64,000 nucleotides of DNA from Reticulitermes speratus (GCA_021186555.1 JAJKFL010000013.1:39743144-39807143); one strand, 5' to 3'. Counted from the first letter of the stretch, positions 34,617 to 44,329 are shown. Translations and numbers: made by a program. Notes: generated from the sequence alone by a model not told the origin.

Positions 34617-35878
34617 AATTGAGGTAACTTAAGACATAATACGGCAATAAACATAGAGTGCTTCATTTAACTTTTCTTAAACTAATAACTTAATAACTGG
34701 GACAGGGGCATGGTGGGGGGAGGTCTTCGTTCCTTAGAGGCCCCGAGGACAAAGCCAAGATAACGTTGTCATAAATCTTTCGTTTTGGAAATTCCCCCCA
34801 ATAAGAGCAGAACCTGTGGTCTCAGAGCTTAGCTGCTGCTGTCCAGGTCGTCGTTAATAATCTCATATAAAGGCCACCACGAGCAACCCCCACCCCCCGC
34901 ACGCAGTCTTTTGTAACGTGCCAACATCGCTGTTTTTATTCCTTACATGTCTGCAGGCTTGTTGGGATTAACTAACGAAATCGCCTTATTGTGTGGTCAG
35001 GACGCTGCTTCGTTCTCTTCTCTTAGACTACTCCAATGTGGTTATTTATGTGTTGATCCCATTGTCTCTTTTATAAAAGGAACTGAACTCGCTAACAAGG
35101 TAGAATATTTGTATGGAATAAAGGAAAGAAAAAAACAAGGGGAGCCAGAAATAAGGGGGACGTAACAGTTCTCATGTTTTGCAGTTCGTAATTCTTGTGT
35201 TATACTGAGGGTTGTAGCACAGAAATATGCAGATATTTTCTATCCTCTCTTACCCCACAGACCTCTCTTTGACGGTCAAGCATTACCCAATTAACACTGA
35301 GCATCTATCTGGACATGTAGTGGTTTATAAGGGCCTGCTTGGGGGCCGGATTAACGTAAAATATTGAAATGGGCACGAAGCAATCTCTGCTAGTGCTGGA
35401 ATTAGGGGCCTGTTTTATTTGTTACCCTGACCAACTGTGTAGGTTAAGCTGGCTACTTTCTCCAAGCAGAGTCAACAACCGTAACCTCACAACACGTCTA
35501 TAAGTTTTCCTAGGAGACGACGCAGTAAACGGATTTCATGACTCAGGTGTTTGGATATTCGAATATTAGCCCAAAGTTTCGTATGTTCAAAAGGGAGTTG
35601 TTCTTATTTTCAGTGCTTGTGTGTAGTGTGGTTCAGTAAATTACTTGGCGTAAAGTAGGCTGTCGGGCAGTTCGCTGTGTCCGTAAAACTGTACATTTGC
35701 ATTGAAGTCCGTGCCTTCCTTTGCCGCTGCCAAGTACTTATAAGTCCCGATCATGCATCCACATGCATTACTCGTTCAGCCATTCAGATTCGTGGGCGCA
35801 AGGACGGAATTTATATTTTCTGTATACGGTTACTTCCTTGGTTCACTAAACAACCCGTTTGTAAATTTCATATTAGTA
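34617..35878. other. Non-coding, mostly unique
   Basis: A C-rich patch lies at about 34888-34900. The frames at 34947-35165 and 35677-35913 are not recognised; the latter runs into foldback G. Confidence 0.4.
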
Positions 35879-36049
35879 TCACCGTGCATCTTTATGAATT
35901 AATAAATGTATAACCAACTGATACACAATTGAACCACTTTTATTGTAGCGTCTATATTATTATACGCCCCTACCACAATAGTGGTACATAAGTGCTGTAT
36001 ATCCCTGACAACATGTATTTGATTTAGTGGCTTTTACGAACGAGAACCC

Positions 36050-36081
36050 CTGAGGATGGACTGAGGTCCGAAACATATGTA
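36050..36081 (+). ncRNA. Hammerhead-like ribozyme motif (copy 9)
   Basis: CTGAGGA, T, stem II GGAC/GTCC with loop TGAG, GAAA, palindromic stem III CAT/ATG, U16.1 and A17, then GG pairing with CC before the core. Position 7 is G, the fourth base seen at this site across the family. Confidence 0.55.
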
Positions 36082-36086
36082 GGTGC

Positions 36087-36246
36087 GTATAATAATATAG
36101 ACGTATAATAATATAGACGTATAATAATATAGACGTATAATAATATAGACGTATAATAATATAGACGTATAATAATATAGACGTATAATAATATAGACGT
36201 ATAATAATATAGACGTATAATAATATAGACGTATAATAATATAGAC
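36087..36246 (+). repeat. 16-bp tandem repeat, exactly 10 units
   Basis: GTATAATAATATAGAC repeats ten times without a visible difference. The same segment occurs once, inverted, in the left arm of the foldback, so the array grew inside the element after it formed. The 77-residue minus-strand frame rich in Ile and Tyr is an artefact. Confidence 0.95.
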
Positions 36247-36383
36247 GCTACAATAAAAGTGGTTCAATTGTGTATCAGTTGGTTATAAATTTATTAACCC
36301 GTTTGTAGCTACATAATTTAAGTACAGCAACATTATCAAAAGGGTAGATTTAATATTAATCCTGCGCTTAATTGAGTACTCAA

Positions 36384-36500
36384 TGGAAAAACTGATCATC
36401 TTTCTCTTCATCTTCATCCACAAGCGTTGCAAAATAAGCCTTAAGACTGCGGTGAGTCCGTAGCATCTGCTGCGGGGCCCTTCTCCAAAAAAAAAAAAAA
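36384..36500 (+). mobile_element. SINE family F1, 5'-truncated 3' end
   Basis: Matches the last part of the full copy at 28462: TGATCATCTTTCTCTTCATC, CCTTAAGACTGCGGTGAGTC, CGTAGCATCTGCTGCGG and CCCTTCTCC, followed by an A run to 36500. No tRNA head. Confidence 0.9.
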
Positions 36501-36519
36501 TTGGTTACTAAATCATGGA

Positions 36520-36705
36520 AGTAGATGAGGGAATGGAGGTGTAACTCCACTCACTCTTAACCTCAGCACTGGTTTGTGATCAGCTTCATTCTTCAGCCAC
36601 CCAAAATGCCCCCTGGCCTACGTTGAGCGTGAGGCTGTATGGGCTCCAGAACTGGCCTGGAAGCGTCAAGGAAGAGGTAAATTTCCCATCCCTTCCCGGA
36701 AAATA
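36520..36705 (-). mobile_element. SINE family F3, partial
   Basis: Minus-strand body with a degenerate GAGGTTAAGAGTGAGTGGAG, GTTACACCTCCATTCC and a CCAGTTCTGGAGCCCATAC-like block. It lies about 20 bases beyond the A tail of the F1 fragment and in opposite orientation. Confidence 0.65.
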
Positions 36706-37626
36706 ACCGCTAATTTTCGATCGTCGAAAAAGTAGCCCAATCAGCATACTGATTAAAATATCCAGGTTCATAAACCAGCAGGACTGTGAGCGATTAATTG
36801 GGACTAAATTATACATTTTCTCCTGTTTCTTGCATTTCTTTGCGAGAAATTTTCAAATGCAACAGTTATATAGAAACGAATAGAAATAAGGTGGCAAACT
36901 ACCAATTCAGAAAAGTTTCGAAGGAAACGGTTGCGGACTCTTTTAAACTAGAATATAGAAACATTTGTCTTTAAGACTGGAGAAAATCTATACATAACTT
37001 AATTGAAAATACTCGCTTGTGCATGTAAGACTGTAGTGTAGACCCTTTCTGAAAAGGTTATATAGTAAAATGGTCAAGACGCTTTCTGCTTCTACAGAAC
37101 ACGATACTACATTACTCTCTAATTAGAACCCCAACAGTGGATTGTGTCCTGAGTCAGCTGAATATAGTCTATTACAGGGTGACCACAACGTGTTTCGCGA
37201 GACACATGTGGCTCAGGCACGTCACTGATGCGACTCGCTCTGGCTGTATTCTCTGAGGCAGTTAGCAGTGTTGCTACCGTACGTTTGATTTGATGCATAA
37301 ATACATGGCTCTTGCCTTAGTTGCCTCCTAAAGTGCGACTTCAAAGCTTGTTTACCTGGTTATCCCTGGCTCATACAGTTATAGTATTTATTTGATACTA
37401 GTATATATTTATTTTAATATTATCATCTTGTCTATTCTTATTTTTGAGTGGTCTTTTATTTTAAGGGTTTCGAATTAAAGTTTTTATGTCTCATTTACTG
37501 TCTTTCTACTTACCGCTCTAACACTATGTAGGTATTAGTGTTCATTGTCTCTGGGGTTTGCCTCCCCATTTTACACTTCGTTACATTGACTACACATAAA
37601 ACTTTCTCCACCTACCCACTTAAATC
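36706..37626. other. Non-coding
   Basis: ATTACAGGGTGACCACAACG near 37174 looks like a single mariner-type end, without a partner. No coding signal. Confidence 0.4.
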
Positions 37627-37664
37627 CTGAAGAGGAAGGCAGCTTATGCCTCCGAAACATCGAC
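37627..37664 (+). ncRNA. Hammerhead-like motif without the extra base (copy 10)
   Basis: CTGAAGA runs directly into a stem GGA(A)GGCA/TGCCTCC with one bulge and loop GCTTA, then GAAA and CATCGAC. This is the only copy lacking an inserted base before stem II and so is closest to the canonical core there. However, stem III is not palindromic and no U16.1 can be placed with confidence. Confidence 0.35.
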
Positions 37665-38454
37665 AACACAACTAAATTCCGCACAAGGCAAAATATTCAA
37701 AACGGGAAGAATATTAAAAATGAATAACCATAAAATCTTACAACCAATTATTATGTAGTTGTGAAGAATTATAAATAAAAAAAAATCTTACAGGCTTTTT
37801 GTCGTTAGGAAAGTTACTTTAAGTCATACTGTGAACCAACCTTAGCAGTTCCAACTTTTCCATACCTCATTTTCTGGAAGTGGTGACCGTAAAGCGTTGG
37901 GCGGTGATCCGGGTATGTTTCTCCTTGTCTGGAGAATCGTGTTCGCTGGAGCGGGTTTCTGGAACCTGGTCGGGTACCGTAGGTCTGCTCACGCTACACC
38001 GGGCACCTGCATGTGAATCGGCCCAATATTTCTACAAGATTATGACCATGTGTAAACAATGGAAATAACTTCTCTCAAATGTCCATTTGCTACGGAGTTC
38101 AACTTGAAATTTAAGCAAGGCATTGATTATATTCTTATATTGATCCTCACCATCACCATCACCACCACCACCACCACCACCACTACAAGTTTTTTTTTTT
38201 GGCCATAGAATGCCTTCATAAAATGCCGTTAACAAAAATGTCTCTGACTGCTATGATCTTCAGCCATTAATCAAATAATCTACAAAAATCAGAAATCCAT
38301 CTATACTTTAAAGCAGGCATAACACAGAAGCTGTAAGACTGACCATTTCGGATTTCCCTGCCTTCTTATTCAAAACATTGAAACATATAACCCCACTTTT
38401 TAAAAATAGCAATAAGTGCATGTCGGAAGTTATAACACACATATCTTCTTCCCA
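37665..38454. other. Non-coding, with a CCA/CAC microsatellite
   Basis: CACCATCACCATC then CCA repeats at about 38147-38184, followed by a T run. The 67-residue frame with a glycine run is the reverse of that repeat. Confidence 0.5.
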
Positions 38455-38740
38455 TCATCACGCAGTCCGTCTTAAGACAGGTCCGTTCTCCAGAGAGCGC
38501 GATTTAGTGCTTCCTCTTTCAACTTCCTACATCTTCTACTTTCTTTAAGGTCATCCACTAGCTGCTTAATTTTTCTTCCTAGTCTTCCCGTCCCTTATGT
38601 CTTTCTTTCAATAAGGTGTTTTAGAAGGCAGTTCCTACGCAAGACATGACCAATCCATTTAGCCTTTTTTCGTTATATTGTACGTAGGATGTTCCTTTTT
38701 TCCTTGGCTCCATGTAACACTTCTTATGCCATTAAAATAT
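38455..38740 (-). pseudogene. RTE-like LINE 3' fragment
   Basis: The minus strand carries the nucleotide blocks of the copy at 44330 (TTGGTCATGTCTTGCG, CCTTATTGAAAGAAAG, GGAAGACTAGGAAGAAAAAT, AAGCAGCTAGTGGATGACCT, GAGGAAGCACTAAATCG). It corresponds to the C-terminal tail of an endonuclease-reverse transcriptase, with the upstream coding region missing. It is diverged and no frame stays open throughout. Confidence 0.65.
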
Positions 38741-39147
38741 CATTCATTTTCCATATTAAAACTATATAAAATAAATTCTACGGGACAACAGTGTCTAAAA
38801 CATATTAAGTAATTCCTAAAAATAAACCTGAAGCGGGAATAAAACTATTTTAAACATCAACATAAAGACGGACGAAAGTGAAACAAATACTTTTCGTGTC
38901 AGTAAAATACCTTAGTAAGTCTAGTGATGTGTGTGTATTAGACGTTTTTTCGCTATTTGTGTGTAAAGTACTGTCAGAACGAAACTGGGAAGGAAGGGTC
39001 GAAGTATATTGCAATGTAAAAGAGAGCAATTTAGTGTAGCGGTGAAGACAAATAATTATATGTTATATAAATATATGTTAAATATATGTTATGCAGACAA
39101 ATGTACACAGTATTATGTTATTTAACACAATTTTATTAAATGTTGCC

Positions 39148-39183
39148 CAACGTGTTTCTAGCCTATATAAGGCTCATCTTCAG
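39148..39183 (-). ncRNA. Hammerhead-like motif, left arm of H (copy 11)
   Basis: Minus strand: CTGAAGA, TG, stem II AGCCT/AGGCT with loop TATAT, A, GAAA, CACGTTGGGC. It differs from the right-arm copy by a single base in stem III (CACG for CATG), which weakens that palindrome. CCC before the core can pair with GGG after it. Confidence 0.4.
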
Positions 39184-39304
39184 GGGCTCTTTTGTTGAAA
39201 TTACAACAGCTATATTATTGGTATATAAAATTCTTAAAAAGCCGTTAGAATTTAGAATTTTATATACCAATAATATAGCTGTTGTAATTTCAACAAAAGA
39301 GCCC

Positions 39305-39340
39305 CTGAAGATGAGCCTTATATAGGCTAGAAACATGTTG
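39305..39340 (+). ncRNA. Hammerhead-like motif, right arm of H (copy 12)
   Basis: CTGAAGA, TG, stem II AGCCT/AGGCT, an unpaired A, GAAA, stem III CA/TG, U16.1 and U17, then GGGC pairing with CCC before the core. Bases flanking stem II on both sides are unpaired or mismatched, another deviation from the strict consensus. Confidence 0.45.
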
Positions 39341-39405
39341 GGCAGCATTTAATAAAAATTGTGTTAAATAACATATACTGTGTACATTTGTCTGCATAAC
39401 ATATA

Positions 39406-39860
39406 TATAATTAAAAATGTACGGTACAAGTAACGTAAAATTTAGAAATAATTATGTCTTGGAGTTACCCTGTCTAAATCTCGTCTCATTTAAAATTTTC
39501 GAGCATTAGCAACTGCGTCAGGTGGTTCAATGGCGAGTGAACCAGAGTTTCGAGGACCATCGTTGTCCTCGTTATCAAGGATATTTTAAGCGTTTTCAGA
39601 AAAGTATCCATAAGATAGCAAATACGTTACCTTAAAAGTTACTAGAGCTGACTCCTCTCAAATTTTATCTTCGTCATCCACGCATATTGTTTAATTTTTA
39701 GAAAGATATATATAACGTAGGCATTTCTAAAACCGTAGTAAAAATTCTGTTCCAAATATGCATCAAGGTTCTACTATTCTGTAGGTTTCTGATGACATTT
39801 TTGTAACATATAAACTCGTCAACTTTTCGACTTTTTCCATTTTATGTATTATAATTTAAC
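39406..39860. other. Non-coding
   Basis: AT-rich, no feature identified. Confidence 0.4.
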
Positions 39861-39899
39861 ACACTAACTTTCGGGGACAGGATCGGTCCCCGTCATCAG
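39861..39899 (-). ncRNA. CTGATGA...CGAAAG motif with a strong stem II (copy 13)
   Basis: Minus strand: CTGATGA, C, perfect 6-bp stem GGGGAC/GTCCCC with loop CGATCCT, then GAAAGTTAGTGTG. The core and stem II fit a hammerhead, but GAAAG and the lack of a palindromic stem III set it apart from the GAAAC copies. Probably a sister family. Confidence 0.4.
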
Positions 39900-40085
39900 G
39901 CTTGTTTCTTTTTCTGTATCTAATATCTGCAATGCATTTACCTAAAATTTGCTAACTGCGTGTCATGAAAAATTTGCGAGCCTCTCATGAAAAAGGGTGT
40001 GTGGAGAGACCAATAACATGGGCCAGATACTCTATGGTGTAATCACAGCATTGCAGTTTGTAGAGACTTGTTGAATGGTGTAATA

Positions 40086-40660
40086 CAAGGCATACACAAA
40101 AGAATGGTGCGGTATCAAAAGTGAATAAAAAATGTATTTCTCACCTTACACGGACACAACATACACCGTCAGCGGCGGCAACTGTCCAAGTTTCTCATTT
40201 GGTAATTACAATCCTTCAATGTGTGCAACCTGGGTCACACGACACACATCCACACGGTAATCAAACTCATCCCAGACCCGGTGTAGCATGTCCGCTGTAA
40301 TGGCCTGCAGTGCATGCGTTATCCGATCACGAATTTCATGGATGGACGTGGGCAATGGTGGTACACAAACGCTGTCTTTAACGAACCCCCAAAGCAAGAA
40401 ATCGCACGGTGTAAGATCTGGCAAACGGGGTGGCCAACGGACACATCAAAACGGAGCACACAGAAAGCCTTCTCCTGCTGCAACGCCATCTTTTAAACTG
40501 GCCCCGCGGCCACGCAGTAAGCATGAGAAGCGAACTGCTGGTAGCGCATGAGAAACTTGGACAGTTGCCGCCGCTGACGGTGTATGTTGTGCCCATATAA
40601 TGTGAGACATACATTTTTTATTCACTTTTGAAACCGCACTATTCTTTTGTGTATGCCCTG
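40086..40660. mobile_element. mariner-type non-autonomous element 1, 575 bp
   Basis: Ends CAAGGCATACACAAAAGAAT and ATTCTTTTGTGTATGCCCTG, flanked by TA (40084-40085 and 40661-40662). TIRs extend inward more than 100 bp, through the GACGGTGTATGTTGTG-type block. It holds the C-terminal part of a transposase on the minus strand. Same size class as 46086-46661 but with a different 60-bp stretch in the middle. Confidence 0.93.
40206..40424 (-). pseudogene. Transposase C-terminal fragment, mariner-like
   Basis: Seventy-two residues: PDLTPCDFLLWGFVKDSV, PPLPTSIHEIRDRI, WDEFDYRVDVCRVTQ and IEGL at the end. PDLTPCDF-LWG carries the last catalytic aspartate of the mariner/IS630 DDE/D transposase fold, followed by the helical tail common in insect elements of this type. 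The first two catalytic Asp residues and the DNA-binding domain are absent, so the product cannot be active. The displayed start codon replaces the Ser-Pro seen in the second copy and is only an in-frame Met. Confidence 0.8.
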
Positions 40661-41809
40661 TATATGAAGATTTTATGTAGATAACGGTCGTAGATTAAAC
40701 CTCATCTGTTGCCAATATGAAAGGATATTATCTCTTTTAACCTCTTCCTTGCAATCTGGCAAGTCACCTACTTTATTCATAAATTACTCACTTGGACCCT
40801 GAAAATGGATGGAGCATGCTGCTTCAAAACGCAGATTTCACCATTCAGAATGCAGATATTCAAACAGAAGGCCACAACATTAATGCATATGATTATTTGA
40901 AAGTAATAATTCGGCACAAATGTATGGCCTATGTCTCTTTAAACGCAACCTCCACCGTTGGATAGGCTCGTTATACGAGAAGTCAAACATGAAATTTATA
41001 TCTATATATATGGAAAGTGTTTCCCCGTGGACTGCGGTCCGTGTGTTGTATTCCTGAGGTCCCACGTGCTGCTTACTTCTCTGTGTTTCTGTGAGAGACG
41101 TAGCAGGCACTCGATATTAGTTTCAATGTGCAAACAGAAAGTGTGTTCTACACCAAAGGCATCCAGTTGAATGCAAAGCTATCAGCCCCGTGTAAATCAG
41201 GTAGTAAATAAATTCACATCTTCTGTATTTAATATGTTTCCATGGAAACAAACTTCAAACATTGATCTCGTTACTTAAAATTTTGTGATGTATATTATTT
41301 TCATGAGGTTTTTTTTATTATCCTTATGACCTGGCCAAAATATCGTCATCAAGCAAGTGGGAAGTTTTAGGAAAAACTCCAAAGTAGATTTTAACGTCTG
41401 TTCTAGATGATTTTGAGGTGTTGGCTTTTTTATTTATTTTGCCATTGCCTATATATCTACCGAATATAAGGCTAAGTGTATAACAGGGCCGTTCTGGTTA
41501 AGAGGGCGAAGAGGACGATCTTGAAAACCACAGTCGAGATTACAGTTCCTGCTACTGATACGCAAGTGAATGAATAAGTTTCCAGTATGACGGTATTATT
41601 CAGTTTTCTTCCACCACTGATATGTGTTTATGTTTGATATGAAAGAAATCTGAACAAATATTATATAGCGCTTATAAAATTTTCATGCAATGTGTAGATG
41701 ATTTAATTTGAGTACTTTTGGTATAAGATAAAGTAACCCAAAATGGTGACTGAACTTACTTGGTAGTGCTAAATTTCTCAATCTCCCAGCAATGAGGTAA
41801 AGTTTCCCA
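40661..41809. other. Non-coding, mostly unique
   Basis: Competing frames on both strands at 40880-41170 have no recognised content. An ATAT run lies near 40996-41010. Confidence 0.4.
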
Positions 41810-41881
41810 TAAGAATTCACCCTAGGACAGGCCATGAAAACCCAGAGGGGGGAGTAGAGGTGTAGCTCTACTCTTCTTTTA
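41810..41881 (-). mobile_element. SINE family F3, 3' part, split by an insertion
   Basis: Contains CCTAGGACAGGCCATG and GAGTAGAGGTGTAGCTCTAC, the reverse complement of the F3 tail. It ends at TTA (41879-41881), which is duplicated after the inserted PIF/Harbinger-type element; the SINE resumes at 42504. Confidence 0.75.
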
Positions 41882-42503
41882 GGCTAGGCGCACACTTGCG
41901 ATTTTCTGTCGCGCGATTATTTAGTCGCACAAACAGAACACACTGTTTTCAGTAGGAATGCGCGCACATGCGACTAAATAAAAAGCAGCGATTAAAAAGA
42001 TGCAACCAGCCCTATTTTACTAGCGACGCGACTGTCGCGAATTAAAATGGGTTACATAGACAGGAATGAACCTGCACACACTTGCTTCTGCTGCTGTTCA
42101 GTCGCAGTTCAATCCTTGGAGAGAAATCTATCATTGAAAATTATTGTATTTGAATTATTTGTTATTGATATTGAATTATGTCTGATAACGAATCTGCTGT
42201 TGATGATTCACCATCACACATTGTTTTGGACACGGAGAAATTGATTTTTGAATTGGAAAAACGGCCTGCTCTGTATGACAAAAAATTTGACTTATAAGTG
42301 GGTGCACCCAATGTTTTCGTTTGCTTCTTTTTTTGGATTTCATACGGAGTAATAAGGCAATCACACAAGTACTTTCGATAAAAGCCATACCATTACTGAA
42401 ATATACTAGCGATTTTTTGGTCGCCGTGTGCGGACCGCAATACTTTTCGGCGATTGCGACTTTTCAGTCGCGGCGGCAATAAATCGCAAGTGTGCGCCTA
42501 GCC
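41882..42503. mobile_element. PIF/Harbinger-type element, 622 bp, TTA target duplication
   Basis: TIRs GGCTAGGCGCACACTTGCGA and TCGCAAGTGTGCGCCTAGCC are exact inverses and are flanked by TTA on both sides (41879-41881 and 42504-42506). Subterminal sequence is rich in TCGC/GCGA words. A 3-bp TTA duplication and GG..CC ends fit PIF/Harbinger. The transposase is missing; an accessory-protein remnant is present at 42178. Deletion of the middle of an autonomous element explains this structure. Confidence 0.92.
42178..42297 (+). pseudogene. MADF-like N-terminal remnant of a Harbinger accessory protein
   Basis: Thirty-nine codons from ATG to TAA: an acidic leader MSDNESAVDDSPS, then TEKLIFELEKRPALYDKKF. 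The helix followed by Glu-X-Arg-Pro-X-Leu-Tyr-Asp is the opening signature of MADF domains (Myb/SANT-like DNA-binding modules), which PIF/Harbinger elements encode in a second protein needed for transposition. About the first 20 residues of the domain remain, where a whole domain is about 80-90. The frame then stops, so the protein is non-functional. A longer plus frame over the same bases (42047-42244) is a shadow. Confidence 0.7.
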
Positions 42504-42585
42504 TTAACCTCGGCGCTAGATGGATCGGGTTACCCCCAGGAAAGAGAAGCGGTTCCCATTGCGCAATACAAAGATGTAGTGCAGG
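42504..42585 (-). mobile_element. SINE family F3, continuation after the insertion
   Basis: Starts with TTAACCTCGGCGCTAGATGG, which joins to the CTCTACTCTTCTTTTA end at 41881 when one TTA is removed. Continues with GGTTACCCCCAGGAAAGAG and fades after about 42560. Confidence 0.75.
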
Positions 42586-42864
42586 ATCTTTTTTATGGAG
42601 GATGTCATACCTCTCAGTCCTCATTTCCAGTAGCAGTAGGAGTTAGTCGGTAAACATAATAATGGTAAATTTAATGCTCTCTAGTTGCAGGCACTGTATC
42701 GTGAGGCAGCACTCAACCATAGCTGATACATGATGCCTGTAAAGGTCACTAATATCTACTGGTTGCCTCCAGGCTACAAGCTGTGGTGAACTTTAATTAT
42801 TTGTCAGCAATTTTTATTTCCTTATCCCTTCTATAGAGAAAATATTCATTTGTAGTGGCTAATA
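42586..42864. other. Non-coding
   Basis: No feature identified between the split SINE and the minimal mariner-type element. Confidence 0.4.
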
Positions 42865-42942
42865 CAGGGCATACACAAAAGAATGGTGCGGTATCAATTG
42901 AATAAACCATATAAACCGCACCATTCTTTTGTGTATGCCCTG
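42865..42942. mobile_element. mariner-type minimal element, 78 bp (TIR to TIR)
   Basis: CAGGGCATACACAAAAGAAT at one end and its exact inverse at the other, TA on both sides (42863-42864 and 42943-42944), and only about 20 bp of other sequence in the middle. Same terminal sequence as the elements at 40086 and 46086, with almost all of the interior missing. Confidence 0.95.
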
Positions 42943-44329
42943 TATTTTTGTTTAGAAGGATCATTTGTTTTGTAGTTTATTACGTTAATAACGCAATGTC
43001 ATTTCCCCAAACTCAGTAAATATTTGGTTAGAGCAATAGAGCAGTAAGTTCATTTAAGTAGCATTTAAAATTTCAGATTGTATCATACGAAAATATATTA
43101 CGTCAAATTTACAATGACCAATCAGTTAATGTTCTATAAAGAAATATTCGTTGTTTCTTCTGAGAGCAATATGAAATGTATAAGTACGTTGTGTGGACAA
43201 AATACAGAGTTTGTGATTATAAAACCAAATGGTACATACATTTAGTGTGATTTCTTCAAGTATAACATTTATGAATTTAAAAGGAGATTGATTTAAAAAT
43301 GAATTGTGCGCTTTGGTGTGACGCTTAGTACGTCAAGGGCAGGTTGGCATATGCATCATAAATTTCGACGGGATTTTTCTCAATATACTGGCACTGATCG
43401 GGATAAGAAAGAAAGTCTTCCGACTGAAAGCCAGTGCTGCAATGACAACCAGGTATACTTAATATAATACTGCTTAAAACATCAGTATCAAGATCTAAAG
43501 CCGAATTTTTATACATTACTTGTAAACTTCCTAAACGTTATACGTAATTTTTCTTAGCATGTTCGGTTTTGTACAGGTTCCGTATACTGGAACATCTGGC
43601 AGTCTTGGAGTTGAGTTATTTGACCTACGACCTCATGCACGAAATGGTAATAGAGAGCAGCTAAAGAAAATTAATGCTAAACAGAGAAATAGGCATGCAA
43701 GATCATAGCTTATCACAGCGGTGAATACGAAGACTTGAAGTATGTGACGCCTTGTAGTCTGGTAGAAACTCACTGGTACTTCAAAGAAAATAACTACTGC
43801 TACATGCAGGGCAGAAAAATGAGAGGAAATTTTTCTCTGCTCTGACCATGGGGCCAGTACATTCTTGTAAAACATCGGTAAGTTTGTACCAGAATAGAGG
43901 GCGTCACCTCCTACAAGACTCTCATCTTTAGAGAAAAATTCCTTAAGATTTTAATCTAATTATGACATCCTGTCAATTAAATTGATGTACCAGTTACCAA
44001 TAAATACAAGATCACTGAAGAGAAATAAACATGTGCTGCAGAAAATTTTGGAGTAACAGAATTTATAATTGGGGTACAGGTCTTAAAGTTTCATTCCTAC
44101 TGATAATCACCTAGGATGGGACTAATTTAGCGTCTCCTGCTTTTACAATGTTCAAATTTTATTACAGAAGTATTAATAAGCATTAGAGTCCTCTGATGCA
44201 TTACGGCATATCGAATAACAAATTATTACATATGTTTTGAAAGAGCGTAGATTTTTGTCAAATTCTTTGTAGTAGACACCACGTGTGAGAAATGAAAAAG
44301 TATTACACAGAGTCAAGGAGGAGAGGAAT
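42943..44329. other. Non-coding, mostly unique
   Basis: Minus-strand frames at 43325-43516 and 43633-43875 have no recognised motif. Confidence 0.4.

Larger units (their letters stand above)
35879..36298. mobile_element. Foldback element with hammerhead-like core (G) and internal expansion
   Basis: Left arm 35899-35967 and right arm about 36231-36298 share ACCAACTGATACACAATTG, AACCACTTTTATTGTAGCG and CTATATTATTATACGC. CACCGTGCAT lies at the outer left edge. The ribozyme-like core is on the plus strand at 36050. In the right arm the 16-bp segment next to the core is repeated ten times. Confidence 0.9.
39082..39405. mobile_element. Near-perfect palindromic foldback with two hammerhead-like cores (H)
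   Basis: Arms 39082-39234 and 39254-39405 are inverted copies of about 152 bp with very few differences and a central spacer of about 19 bp. Each arm contains CTGAAGATGAGCCTTATATA on the strand leading outward from the centre, so the cores are divergent. Identical 61-residue frames on opposite strands (39140-39325 and 39163-39348) simply reflect the palindrome. The outer box differs from elements A-G. Confidence 0.95.

Noticed and set aside
36034..36267. Ile/Tyr-repeat protein on the minus strand
   Set aside because: It is a translation of the 16-bp tandem repeat.
37174..37200. Mariner-type end ACAGGGTGACCAC
   Set aside because: Only one end was found and no TA-bounded partner, so no element can be defined.
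39140..39348. Two identical 61-residue frames on opposite strands
   Set aside because: They are the same sequence read twice because of the palindrome in foldback H.
41310..41360. TTGATGACGATATTTTGGCC as a further ribozyme core
   Set aside because: The GAAA block is missing and the first core base is wrong.
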